Positions 1-13,400 of a DNA stretch of 64,000 nt are shown here, one piece after another. The notes under the pieces were generated by a model. That model was not told the DNA's origin and made no database searches. It saw only the letters and a program-made list of their open reading frames with translations. Each line of letters begins with the position of its first letter. Position 1 is the stretch's first letter. The position numbers were made by a program, and so were the translations under genes. This DNA comes from Streptomyces taklimakanensis (GTDB lineage Bacteria > Actinomycetota > Actinomycetes > Streptomycetales > Streptomycetaceae), in contig NZ_WIXO01000001.1 of assembly GCF_009709575.1 (NCBI RefSeq), positions 5,706,001 through 5,770,000 of the forward strand, written 5' to 3'.

Positions 1-1
1 G

Positions 2-1480
2 GCGGGGCTCTCGTTGACCTCCCGCGATGTCTACCGGTACCAGACGGTCGCCGCCCTCGCCCGGTGCGCGGACGCCGCGGCCGGCCACCGGCCCGCCGCC
101 CCCGCCTCCGTGCCGGCCACCGGACCGGCACCGCTGACGCCCATCCAGCACTGGTTGTTCGAAAGCGGCGCCGAACGGGCCGGCCACTACGCCCAGACGC
201 TGTCGGTGGAGCTGGCCGACACGGTGGACGCGACGGCGCTGGAGGACGCCCTGAACGACGTGGTCGCCCACCACGACGCGCTGCGCTCCCGCTTCGTCCC
301 CGCCGACGGCACCACCACCGCCGGGCCCGAGGGCGTCGGGTGGCACATCGACGGTCGGGCCCCCCGGTTCCGACTGGCCCGCCACACCGGCCCGGACACC
401 GACGCACCGCACCTGGGCCCCTTCGACCTGCGCCACGGGCCCCTGCTGCGCGCCGTGCTGCACGACCGGGGAGCCGACCGGCCCCGCGTCCTGCACCTGG
501 CCGTCCACCACCTGGTGGTCGACGGCGTCTCCTGGCGCGTCCTCCTGGAGGACCTCGACCGGGCCTATGGAGCCCGCCGCGCCGGACGTGACGGGGCGGC
601 GGCGCTGCCGCCGAAGTCCTCCCCGCTGCGGCACTGGGCCCGACGCCTGGCCGCGCACGCCGCCGAGGGCGGCTTCGAGGACGAGCGGGCGTACTGGGAG
701 CGTTCGACCGAGGGCGCCACGGCGGACCTGCCGACGGACCGGGCGGGCGCCGACGGCACCCACGCCGACACCCACACCGACATCAACACCTACGCCTCGA
801 CCCGCTCGGTGACCGTGCGCCTCACCCCCGAGGACACCTCCGCCCTGCTGCGCGTCCTGCCGGACACCTACCGCACCCAGGCCAACGACGTGCTGCTGAG
901 CGCCCTGGGCCGGGTGCTGTGCGAGTGGACCGGCCACGACCGGGTGCTGGTGGAGGTGGAGGGACACGGCCGCGAGGAACTGTTCGCCGACGTCGACACC
1001 AGCCGCACCGTCGGCTGGTTCACCACCCGCCACCCCGTCGCCCTCGCCGTCCCGCCGGACGCCGGCTGGGACACCGTGCTCAAGGGGGTCAAGGAACAGC
1101 TCCGGTCGGTGCCCCGGCACGGTCTGGGACACGACGCCCTGCGGTACCTGACCCGGGGTGGGACGCCGCCCCGGACACCGACCGCGCAGGTCGGCTTCAA
1201 CTACCTGGGCCGGTTCGGACTGCCGGACGGTCGCGAGAGCCTGTACCGCGGCCCGTTCCGCACGCTGGAGCTGGACGCCGACCCGGCGGCGCCGCGCCCG
1301 TACGCCCTGGAGGTCGTGGGGCGCCTGGACGGCGACGCGCTGGAGTTCACCTGGTTCCACTCGGAGCGGCTGCACCGGGAGGAGACCGTCGCGGACCTGG
1401 CCGGACGGTTCGCCGACGCCCTGGCCGGCATCGCCCGGCACGCCGCCCGGCCGGGCACCGGCGGGCGCACCTCCTCGGAC
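2..1480 (+). other. Partial NRPS module (PCP tail plus epimerization domain)
   Basis: Only the last residues of the carrier protein and a full E domain are visible (HHLVVDGVSW, SRTVGWFT, NYLGRF motifs). The residue loaded by this module, whose A domain is off the window, should reach the next condensation domain in D form. Confidence 0.85.
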
Positions 1481-4400
1481 TTTCCGCTGGCCCGGCTCGA
1501 CCAGGCGGCCGTGGACCGGGTGGTGGGGGACGACCCCGGCGCGGTGGAGGACGTCCACCCGCTCACGCCCACCCAGGCCGGCATGCTCTTCCACCGCCTC
1601 TCCCAGGACGACCGGAGCGTCTACTTCCAGCAGTTGACCTTCGTCCTGGACGGCGTGTCCGATCCCGCCGTGCTGGCGGCAGCCTGGCAGCGGGTGACGG
1701 ACCGCACTCCCGTGCTGCGCGGCCGCGTCGTGTGGCAGGACGTGCCCGAACCGCTGCTGGTGGTGCAGCGCCACACCCCCGTGCCGGTCACCCACCTGGA
1801 CTGGCGGGAGCTGTCCGAGGACGAGCGGGAGGACCGGCTGCGGGAGTTCCTGGCCCGGGATCGCGAGCGCGGCATCGACCTGACGCGCGCCCCGCTCCAG
1901 CGCCTGGTGCTGGCCCGGCTCCCGGACGGCGGCGTGCGGGTGGTGTGGTCCTTCCACCACCTGATCCTGGACGGCTGGAGCCTGTTCCAGGTGTTGTCCG
2001 ACGTCTTCGCCTGCCACGCGCTGCTCTCCGGCCCCGCGGCGGCGGACGGCGGGGAGGCGGACCGAGCCCTGCCCGCGCGTCCTCCGTTCCGGGACTACGT
2101 GGCCTGGCTGCGCGACCGCGACTGGGCGGAGGCCGAACGACACTGGCGGGCCCGCCTCGCCGGCCTGACCGAGACCACCGCGCTGCCCTACGACCGCGAG
2201 CCGCACGAGGCCCACCACGCGGAGTCCACGCGGGCGGTCCGCGTCACGGTGCCCGAGGCCACCACCCGGGCACTGGAGGGTCTGGCCAAGACGGCCGGCC
2301 TGACCCTCAACACCCTCGTGCAGGGCGCGTGGGCGCTGCTGTTGAGCCGCCAGGCCGGCAGACCGGAGGTGGTCTTCGGCACCACCGTGTCCGGGCGGCC
2401 CCCCGAGCTGCCGGGGGCCGAGGACATGACCGGCCTGTTCATCGCGACCCTGCCCACCCGCGTCACGGTGCCGCGCGACGGGACCCTGCTCGAGTGGCTG
2501 CGCCGGCTGCAGTGGGAACAGGGCGAGGACCGGCCGTTCGACTACGTGCCGCTCACCCGGATGAAGGCGTTCACCGACCTCCCCGAGCGGACCGCCCTGT
2601 TCGACAGCATCGTCGTCTTCGAGAACTACCCGGTCGACGACGACCTCGCCGCCGCGCACGGGCTGCGGCTGAGCGGCCTGGACGGCATCGAGACCACCAA
2701 CTACCCGCTCAGCCTGGTGGCCTATCCGGGTCCGGAACTCGCCCTGCGACTGGGGTACGACCCGGAGCTGTTCGACGCCGCCACCGCCGCCCGCCTGGCC
2801 GAGTACCTCACCGTCCTGCTGCGGGGCATGGCCGCCGACCCGGAGCGCCCGCCCGCGCGGCTGCCGCTGCTGACGGACGCGCGCCGCGAGCAGGTGCTGC
2901 GGGAGTGGAACGACACGGCCACCGACACGCCCGAGGCCACGGTGGCGGACCTCTTCGCCGCACAGGTGCGCCGCACGCCCGACGCCGTCGCGCTGGAAGC
3001 CGGCGACGAGCGCCTGACCTACCGGGAGCTGGACGCCCGGGCGGCGGCACTGGCCGACCGGCTGGCCGCGCTCGGGGTGGCACCGGAGCGCCCGGTGGGC
3101 GTGCTGATGGACCGCTCGGCCGCGCTCGTCGTCGCCCAGTTGGCCCTCGTCCGCACCGGCGGCGTCTACGTCCCCCTGGACGGCAGGGCGCCGCGCGAGC
3201 GGCTGCGGCGGATGCTGGCCGAGGCCGGCGCGGACCTGCTGCTCACCGGCGGCGTCTGGGAGGAGACGGCCCGCGCCGTGCTGCCCGGCGGAGACGTCCT
3301 GCGGCCCGACGGCGAGGGAACCGACCGCGCGGCCGGTCACGCGTCCGGTCACACGGCCGAGACCGCGGTGCGCCCCGACAACGTCCAGTACCTGATGTTC
3401 ACCTCCGGCTCCACCGGCACCCCCAAGGGCGTCGCGGTGCGCCAGCGGGACGTCGCCGCTCTCGCCCTCGACCGCGCCTTCGCCGACCACGGCCGGGTCC
3501 TGGTGCACTCCCCGCACGCCTTCGACGCCTCCACCTACGAGCTGTGGGTGCCGCTGCTGCGCGGCGGCACGGCCGTGCTGGCACCGCCGTCGGAGCTGGA
3601 CGCCGCCGTGGTCCGCCGCGCGATCACCGAACAGGGCGTGCGCTGCCTGTGGTTGACCGCGGGCCTGTTCCGCCTGCTCGCCCAGGAGGACCCCACCTGC
3701 CTGCGCGGCGCCGCGCAGGTGTGGACCGGCGGCGAGGCCGTGCCGGGCGCGGTGGTGCGCCGCGTCCTGGACGCCTGCCCCGGCCTCACCGTCGTCGACG
3801 GCTACGGCCCGACCGAGACCACCACCTTCGCGACCCGGCGGGCCTTCCGCGCCGGCGACCCGCTGCCGGCGGTGCTGCCCATCGGGCGCCCGCTGGACAA
3901 CACGCGGGTGTACGTGCTGGACGACGCGCTCCAGCCCCAGCCGCCGGGCGTCCCCGGCGAGCTGTACATCGCCGGAGCCGGCGTGGCCCGCGGCTACGCC
4001 GGACGTCCCGGAACGACCGCCGCGCGCTACCTGGCCGACCCCTTCGGCCCGCCCGGCGGACGGATGTACCGCACCGGCGACATCGTGCGGTGGAGCGCCG
4101 ACGGCGAACTGCACTTCGTGGGACGCGCGGACGACCAGGTCAAGATCCGCGGTTTCCGCGTCGAACCCGCCGAGATAGAAGCCCGGCTCACCGCCCACCC
4201 GACCGTCGCCGAGGCCGTGGTGTCGGTGTACGAGCACGCCGGACGCAAGCGCCTGGCCGCCCACCTCGTGCCGGCTCCGGCCGCGGCCGTGCCGTCCGCG
4301 GCCGAACTGCGCGCCCACCTGTCGGCCGAACTGCCCGACTACATGCTGCCCGCCGCCTTCGTCACGGTGCCGGAACTGCCCCTGACGGCCAACGGCAAGG

Positions 4401-7400
4401 TGGACCGGCGCCGACTGCCCGCCCCCGACTGGTCGGAGGCCGGCGGCACCGCCTACCGCGCGCCGACCACCGAGGCCGAGCGCGTCCTGGCCGGGATCTG
4501 GGCGGAGCTGCTCGGAGTGGAACGGGTCGGGACGGACGACAACTTCTTCATGCTGGGCGGCGACTCGATCCTCAGCATCCAGGTGGTCTCCCGCGCCCGC
4601 GCCGCCGGCCTCGCGCTGACCCCCCGCGACCTGTTCCGACACCCCACGGTCGCCGCCCTGGCCGCCGCCACCGGCACCGCCGCGCCCGCCGCCGGAACCG
4701 GGCCGGTGCACGGGGAGGTCGCGCTCACCCCCATCCAGCACTGGTTCCTCGACCCGGGGCCGCGGCGCCCGGAGTTCTTCGACCAGCGCGTCGTGGTGGA
4801 GACGCCCGACGTCCCCGACCCGGCCGCCCTGCGCCGGGCCCTGGCGGCCCTGTGGGCGCACCACGACGCCCTGCGGTCCCGCTTCGTCCGGCAGGCCGAC
4901 GGGGAGTGGCGCCAACACTGCGCCACCGCGGACGCGGAACCCCCCGAGCTGCTGGAGATCCACGACCTGACGGGACTGGACGCGGCGGCGGCCGAGGAGG
5001 TCGAGGCTGGCGTCTCGGCCGCGGCACACACCGCCTTCCGACTGGACGACGGCCCGCTGCTCACCGCACGACTGTTCACCGGCGCCGCCGGCCGGCCCGC
5101 CCGGCTGTTGCTGGCCGTGCACCACCTGGTGGTCGACGGCGTCTCCTGGCGCGTGATCCTGGAGGACCTGGAGACCGCCTACCGCCAGGCGCTGGCCGGA
5201 GAACCGGTGCGCCTGCCGGACCGCACCACCTCCGTCCAGGAGTGGGCGCGACGGCTGCGCGCGCACACCGAGGCCGGCGGCTTCGACGCCGAGCGCGCCC
5301 ACTGGGAGGAGGTGGCCCGGCACTGCGAGGCGCCGCTGCCGGTGGACGCGAGCGGTGACAACACCGCGGCCGACCTGCGCGCGGTGACCGTACGGCTGGA
5401 CCGCCGGCGCACCGACGACCTGCTGCGCAAGGTCCCCGGCGTCTACCGCACGCGCATCGACGACGTGCTGCTGACCGCCCTGGGGCGGGTGCTGGCGGAG
5501 TGGACCGGGCGCCGCACCGTCGCCGTCGGCCTGGAGGGGCACGGCCGCGAGGACCACCTGTTCGACGACGTCGACCTGTCCCGCACGGTCGGCTGGTTCA
5601 CCACCCTGTTCCCGGTCGCCCTCCGGGTGCCGGACGGTGACTGGGGGGCCGCGCTGAAGTCCGTCAAGGAGCAACTGCGGTCCGTACCCGGCCGGGGCCT
5701 GGGCCACGGGGCCCTGCGGTACCTGGCGCGGGACGAGCGGCTCGCCGACGCGCCGATGCCCGGCATCAGCTTCAACTACCTGGGCCGCTTCGACTGGTCC
5801 GCCGACGGCGGCGCGCTGATCCGCTCGGTGCCCGGCGGCCTGGGCGGCGCGGAGGCACCCGAATCGACGCGTCCGCACCTGCTGGACGTGGTGGCCCGCG
5901 TCGAGGACGACGGCCTGGAGATCACCTGGTACCACAGCGCCGGACTGCACCGCGAGGAGACGGTCGCCGACCTCGCGGCCGGCATGGTGCGGGCCCTGGA
6001 GGACATCGTCGCGCACTGCTCCCGTCCGGACGCCGGAGGCCGCACCCCCTCGGACTTCCCGCTGGTCCGGCTCGACCAGGCGGCCGTGGACCGGGTCGTG
6101 GGAGACGGCCGCGAGGTCGCCGACCTGTACCCGCTGACGCCGATGCAGGCGGGCATGCTGTTCCACAGCCTCATGGACCCCGACTCGCGCACCTACGTCA
6201 ACCAGGTGCAGTTGGTGCTGTCGGGCGTCACCGATCCGCAGGCCCTCGCCACGGCCTGGCAGCGGACGGTGGACGCCAACCCGATGCTGCGCACCCGCCT
6301 GGTGTGGCAGGAGACCGCCGAACCGCTCCAGGCCGTGCAGCAGCGTGCCACCGTGCCCGTCACCCACCTCGACTGGTCCGGGCGGCCGGCCGAGGGGTGC
6401 GAACGGGACCTGGACGAGCTGCTCGACCGGGACCGGCGCGCCGGCATCGACCTGACCCGGGCGCCCCTGATGAGACTGGTGCTGATCCGGCTGTCGCCGA
6501 AGAGGGTGCGGATGGTGTGGACCTTCCACCACGTCCTGCTCGACGGGTGGAGCGCGGCCCAGGTCTTCGACGAGGTGTGCGAGCGGTACGCGGCGCTGAC
6601 CGCCGGGCGCCGCCCGCGGGTCCCGGACCGCGCGCCCTTCGGGGACTACCTGGGCTGGTTGGCCCGGCAGGACACCGGCAGCGCGGAGCGGTACTGGCGC
6701 GAGGCGCTGGCCGGCTTCTCCGTCCCCACCGAACTGCCGAGGGACCGGCGACCCGCCGAGGCACACCGCACCTCCTCGACGGGGACGGTCCGGGTGACGC
6801 TCGACGCCGGCGTGTCGGCACGGCTGAGGGAGACGGCGCAGCGGGCGGGCCTGACCGTCAACACCGTGCTCCAGGGCGCCTGGGCGCTGCTGCTGTCCCG
6901 CTACGGCGGCGGTGACGACGTGGTGTTCGGCACCACCGTCTCCGGACGACCCGCCGAGCTGCCGGGAGTGACCTCCATGGTCGGGCTGTTCATCAACACC
7001 CTGCCCACCCGGGCGCGGATCGACGGCCGGCGCGACCTGGTGGAGTGGCTGCGCGACCTCCAGAGCGCCCAGTCGGAGTCCCGGCGCCACGACTTCGTCT
7101 CCCTCGCCCAACTCCAGACCTGGAGCGAGGTGCCGGGCGGAACGAACCTGTTCGACAGCATCGTGGTCTTCGAGAACTACCCCTTCGACAGCGGGGCCCT
7201 GGCCCGGCACGGGCTGGCCGTCGAGCAGGAACGCGACCTGGAGCCGACCAACTACCCGCTCAGCGTGGTGGTCGCCCCCGGCGACACCCTCGCGGTCGCC
7301 CTGGACTACGACCCGGACGCCTTCGACGCCGCCACGGTCGAGGGGCTCGGCGCGAGCCTGCGGACGCTGCTGACGGAGATGGCCGTCGACCCGGGCCGGT

Positions 7401-10400
7401 GCCTGGCCGACCTGCCGCTGGTGGAACCGGAGCGGGGGCGCCACCTGATCGACCGGCTCGGCGGGCCGGTGGTGCGGACGCCGGGCAGGACCCTGCCCGA
7501 GGCGTTCTCGGAACAGGTCGCGCGCACCCCGGACGCCCCGGCCGTACTGGCCGGCGGGGAACGACTCACCTACCGGCAGCTCGACGAGCGCGCCAACCGA
7601 CTGGCCCGGCTGCTCGTCGACGCCGGCGCCGGCCCCGAACGGTTCGTCGCCCTGGCGCTGCCGCGCACCGCCGACCTGGTCGTGGCGCTGCTGGCGGTCC
7701 TCAAGAGCGGCGCCGCCTACCTGCCGGTGGACCCGGCCCACCCGGCCGAGCGCATCGCCTTCCTCTTCGACGACGTCCGTCCCGACGCCGTGGTGACGAG
7801 CGCGGAGACGGCCGGCCGGCTGCCGGCGGGACCGTTCACCCGGATCACCCTGGACGACCCCGTCTGCGCCGAGCGCCTGGCCGCCGCGTCCGCCGCCGAC
7901 ATCGGTGCCGACGAGCGGCGTGGGACGCTGCTGCCCGACCACCCCGCCTACGTCATCCACACCTCCGGCTCGACGGGCCGGCCCAAGGGCGTCGTGGTCG
8001 CCCACGGGTCGGTGGTGGCGCTGGCCGACTGGGCCGCCGCCGAGTTCGGCGGCCGCGGGTTCGCCCACGTGGTGGCCTCCACCTCGCTCAACTTCGACGT
8101 GTCGGTGTTCGAGATCGTCGCGCCGCTGCTCGCCGGCGGCTGCGTGGAGGTCGTCCGCGACCTGCTGGCCCTCGCCGAGCGCCCCGACGCGTGGCAGGCG
8201 GGCCTGCTCAGCGCGGTTCCCTCCGCCCTGGGCCGGCTGTTGGAGGAGGACACCGCCCGCGTCACGGCGGACACCGTCGTCCTGGCCGGCGAGGCGCTGC
8301 CCGCCGGCACCGTCCGCCGGGTGCGCGAGGCGGTGCCCGGCTGCCGGGTGATGAACGTCTACGGCCCCACCGAGGCCACCGTCTACGCCACCGCCTGGAC
8401 CTGCGACCCCGCCGACCCCGAGCGCGTCCCGCCGATCGGCAGGCCGATCGGCGGCGCCCGGGCCTACGTCCTGGACGACCGGCTGCGTCCGGTGCCCGCC
8501 GGGGCGCCCGGCGAGCTGTACCTCGCCGGGACGGGCGTGGCCCGCGGCTACCTGGGCCGGCCCGGTCTGACCGCGTCCCGCTTCGTGGCCGACCCGTTCG
8601 GGGAGCCGGGCAGCCGCATGTACCGCACCGGCGACCTGGCGCGGTGGACGACCGACGGCGAGCTGCTCTACCTGGGCCGCTCGGACGACCAGGTGAAGGT
8701 GCGCGGCTTCCGCATCGAACTGGGCGAGGTGGAGGCCGCCCTGGCCCGGCACCCGCGGGTGACCTCGGCCGCCGCCCGGGTGGTGGAGCACGACGGCCAC
8801 CGGCGGCTGGTGGGTTACGCGGTGTCCCGCGGCGACCGGGCCCCGGACCCGGCCGAACTGCGCGCCTTCCTCGCGGACACGCTCCCCGACCACCTGGTCC
8901 CGGCGGTCGTGGTGCCGTTGGAGCGGCTGCCGCTGGGGGCCACCGGCAAGCTGGACCGGCGCGCCCTGCCCGAACCCGTGTGGACCGCCCCGGCAGCCGG
9001 CGGCGACCGCCCGCCGCGCACCGACGCCGAGAAGGCGCTCGCCGCCATCTGGTCCGAGGTGCTGGGCGTGCCCGAAGTGGGCGTGGAGGACAACTACTTC
9101 GCGCTCGGCGGCGACTCGATCCTCGGCATCCGGATCGTCTCCGCGGCCCGCCGGGCCGGTCTCGCGCTGACCCCCCGGCACCTGTTCCTCCACCAGACCG
9201 TCGCCGAACTGGCAGCGGCGGCCGAGGAGTTGCCGGACCGGGCGCCCACCGCCGCCGAACAGGGCCCGGTCGTGGGCGAGGCGCTGCTCACCCCCGTCCA
9301 GCACTGGCTGTTCGACGAGCTCACCGGCGACCCGGCGCACTTCACCCAGTCGCTCTCCTTCCACCTGTCCGCCGACACCGACGAGGCGCTGCTGCGCGAC
9401 GCCCTGGCGGCCGTGCTGGAGCAGCACGACGCGCTGCGCCTGCGGTTCGAGCCGGTCGACGGCGGGCGGTGGCGCCAGTGGGGCGCCGCCCCCGGCGACG
9501 CGCCGCACCTGGAGGTGCACGATCTGCCCCTGGGCGCCACGGCCGGCGCGGACGCGACGCTGCGCGGGGTGGCCGACGCCCTGTGCTCCGGATTCGACCT
9601 GGCCGCCGGACCGCTGCTGCGGGCCGCGCTGTGCCGCCCGGGCGGTGGTCCGGGCGGCGACCGGCGGCCGGTCCTGCTGCTGGCCGCCCACCACCTGGTG
9701 GTGGACGCGGTGTCCTGGCGCGTGATCCTGGAGGACCTGGACGCCGCGTACCGGGCGCTGCGGGCCGGGGACCGGGTGGACCTCGGACCGAAGACCACCT
9801 CCTTCCACGCGTGGGCGCGGCGGCTGGCCGAACACACCGCGGCCGGCGGCTTCGACGACGAACTCGCCCACTGGCGGGACGTGGACGGCGTCGGCGCCCT
9901 GCCGACCGACCTCGACGGGGACAACGACGCCACCCGCGAGGAGACGCTGACCGTCGGCCTGGACGGCGAGGACACCCGCCGGCTGCTCCAGGACGTGCCG
10001 GACGCCTACCGCACCCGCGTCAACGACGTCCTGCTGTGCGCCCTGGGCCGGGTCCTGGCGCGCTGGACGGGACGGGACCGGGTCGCGGTGACGCTGGAGG
10101 GCCACGGCCGGGAGGACCTGTTCGACGACGTCGACCTCGCGCGGACCGTCGGCTGGTTCACCACGATGTACCCCGTCGCGCTGGACGTCCCCCGGGACGC
10201 GGACACCGGGACCGCGCTGAAGTCCGTCAAGGAGGGCCTGCGGGCCGTGCCGCGCGGCGGACTGGGGTACGGAGCCCTGCGCCACCTGCGCCCCGAAACC
10301 GGCCCGCGGCTGCCGGACCTGCCGCAGATCGGCTTCAACTACCTGGGTCAACAGGACTGGGACGTGCCCGCGGACGGTCTGCTGCACGCCCCGCGCGACG

Positions 10401-13400
10401 GACTGACCGGCGGCATGGACCGCGCGGCGGACCGGCCGCACCTCATCGACGTCGTCGGCCGGGTCGTCGACAAGCGACTGGAGTTCACCTGGGCGTACTC
10501 GCGCGGGGTGCACCGGCGCGAGACCGTCGCCCGGTTGGCGGCCGAGATGGCCGACGAGCTGCGGGAGATCGTGCGGCACTGCGCCCGACCCGACGCCGGG
10601 GGCCGCACCCCGTCGGACTTCCCGTTGGCCCCGCTGGACCAGGCGACCGTCGACCGGTTGGTGGGCACCGGCCGCGACGTGGTGGACGTCTACCCGCTCA
10701 CCCCCACCCAGACCGGCATGGTCGTCCACGGCATGGACGACCCCGGCCGGGGGATGTACGTCGAGCAGATCACGTTCGTGGTGGACGGGGTGCGCGACCC
10801 GCGTCTGCTGGCCGCGGCCTGGCAGCACGTGGTCGACCGGACCCCCGTGCTGCGCACCGCCGTGGTGCTGAGCGGGGTGCCCGTCCCGCTCCAGGTCGTG
10901 CGCCGCGGCGCCGACCTGCCCGTCACCGAACACGACTGGAGCGCCCTGACGGGGGCGGAGCGCGACGCGGAACTGGAGCGGCTGCTGGAGGCGGACCGGG
11001 CCCGCGGCATCGCCCTGGACAGCGCGCCGCTGCTGCGCGTCGCCCTGATCCGGCTCGGCCCGGACGAGGTGCGGGTGGTGTGGACCTTCCACCACCTCCT
11101 GCTGGACGGATGGAGCGTCTTCCACGTGCTGTCGGACGTCATGGCCTGTCACGCGGCGCTCGCCCGGGGGAACGAACCGCGGCTGCCGGACCGCCGGCCG
11201 TTCGCGGACTACGCCGCCTGGCTCGCCGCCCGGGACACCGACCGGGCCGAGGAGCACTGGAGGAGGGTCCTGGCGGACCTCACCGCCCCCACGGCACTGC
11301 CCTACGACCGCAGGCCCGCCCAGGGCGCCGCGGCCCGCTCCGGGACCTGGCTGTCACGGTGGCTCGGGGAGGCCGAGACGGCCCGGCTGGCGGACTTCGC
11401 CCGCCGTCACCGCCTCACCCTCAACACCGTGGTGCAGGGCGCCTGGGCGCTGCTGCTGTCGCGCTGGAGCGGCGAGCGGGAGGTGTGCTTCGGCACCACC
11501 GTCTCCGGCCGGCCGGCGGACCTGCCCGGAGCCGACACCATCACCGGCCTGTTCATCACCACCCTGCCCGCCCGGATCACCGTGGACGGCGGAGCGCCCT
11601 GCGACGCGTGGCTGCGCGAGGTGCAGTCCGCGCGGGCCGAGGACCGCCGGTTCGACCACGTGCCGCTGACGGACCTGCACGCGTGGAGCGGGCTGCCCGC
11701 CGGGGCGACGATGTTCGACAGCCTGCTGGTCCACGAGAACTATCCGGTCGGCGACGCGACGGCCGGGGAGCACGGTGTGCGAGTGCGGGACCTCGACGCC
11801 CGGGAGGCCACCAACTACCCGCTCACCGTGGTGATCTCACCCGGTGACCGGCTGGGCGTCGAGCTCGGCTACGACCCCCGGTACTTCGAGGAGGCCACGG
11901 CACGCTCCCTGGCCGGTCAGCTCCTGCACACCCTGCGCACCCTGGCCGACTCGGGGGAGGCCGTCCGCCTGGACGAGGTCGACGTGCTGCCGCCGGAGGA
12001 GCGGGCCCGGCTGGTCCGGGGGCCCGCGCGCCCGCGGTCCCGGTCGGTGCCCCCGGCGACCCTGCCCGAGCTGGTCGAGGCCGCGGTGGACCGTCGGCCG
12101 CCGGCACCGGCGCTGAGCGCTTCGGGGCTGCTGCTGTCCTTCGCGGAGGTGGAGGAGCGGGCGAACCGCCTGGCGCACCGGCTCATCGCCCGGGGCGCCG
12201 GCCCCGGCGACATCGTCGCGCTGGTCCTGCCGCGCTCGGCGGACATGGTCCTGGCCCAACTGGCGGTGGCCAAGGCGGGCGCCGCGTTCCTGCCGGTGGA
12301 CCCGGGCTACCCGGACGAGAGGGTCGCGCTGATGCTGCGCGACGCGGCGCCCGCCGTGACCCTCGACGCCGAGCAGGTCGCCGACCTGCTCGCGGCGGGA
12401 TCGGACGGCGTGCCCGGGCACCGTCCCACCGACACCGACCGCGTCCGTCCGCTCGACCTCGACGACCCGGCGTACGTCATCTACACCTCGGGCTCCACCG
12501 GGACGCCCAAGGGCGTGGTCGTCACCCACCGGGGCCTGGCGGGCTTCGCCGCCGCCGAGGCCGAGCACTACCGGGTGGGCCCCGGCGACCGGGTCCTGGC
12601 CTTCGCCACGCCCAGCTTCGACGCCTCGGTGTTGGAACTGTGCATGGCCCTGCCCAGCGGCGCCCGCCTGGTCGTGCCCCGCCCCGGCCCGCTGCTCGGC
12701 GCGGAGCTGGCGGACGTGCTGCGCGGCGAACGCGTCACCCACACCCTGTTGCCGCCGGCCGCGCTCGCCACCCTGCCGCCCGACACCCCCGGCACCCTGC
12801 CGGACCTGAAGACCCTGGTGGTCGGCGCCGACGCGTGCGGCCCCGAAGCGGTCGCCCGCTGGGCACCGCACCACCGCATGATCAACTCCTACGGGCCCAC
12901 CGAGGCCACGGTGGTCGCCACCTGGTCGGATCCGCTGGAGCCGGACGGCGACGCGCCGCCCATCGGCCGCCCGCTGCCCGCCACCGGCGCCTACGTCCTC
13001 GACGCGCGGCTGCGGCCGGTCGCCGATGGCGTGGCGGGCGAACTGTGGCTGAGCGGCCCGGCCCTGGCCCGCGGCTATCTGGGCCGGCCCGGTCTGACCG
13101 CGTCCCGCTTCGTGGCCGACCCGTTCGGGGAGCCGGGCAGCCGCATGTACCGCACCGGCGACCTGGTGCGGCGCGACGCCCGGGGCGAGCTGCACTACCT
13201 GGGCCGCACCGACCACCAGCTCAAGCTGCGCGGCCACCGGATCGAGGCGGGAGAGGTCGAGGCGACCCTGGTGCGCCACCCGGCCGTGCTGGACGCCGTG
13301 GTGTCCGTGCGGGAGGACGAGCCGGGACTGCCGCGCCTGGTGGCCCACGTGCTCGCCGCACCCGACGCCGAGGCCCCCGCCGCCGCCGAGCTGCGGGCGC

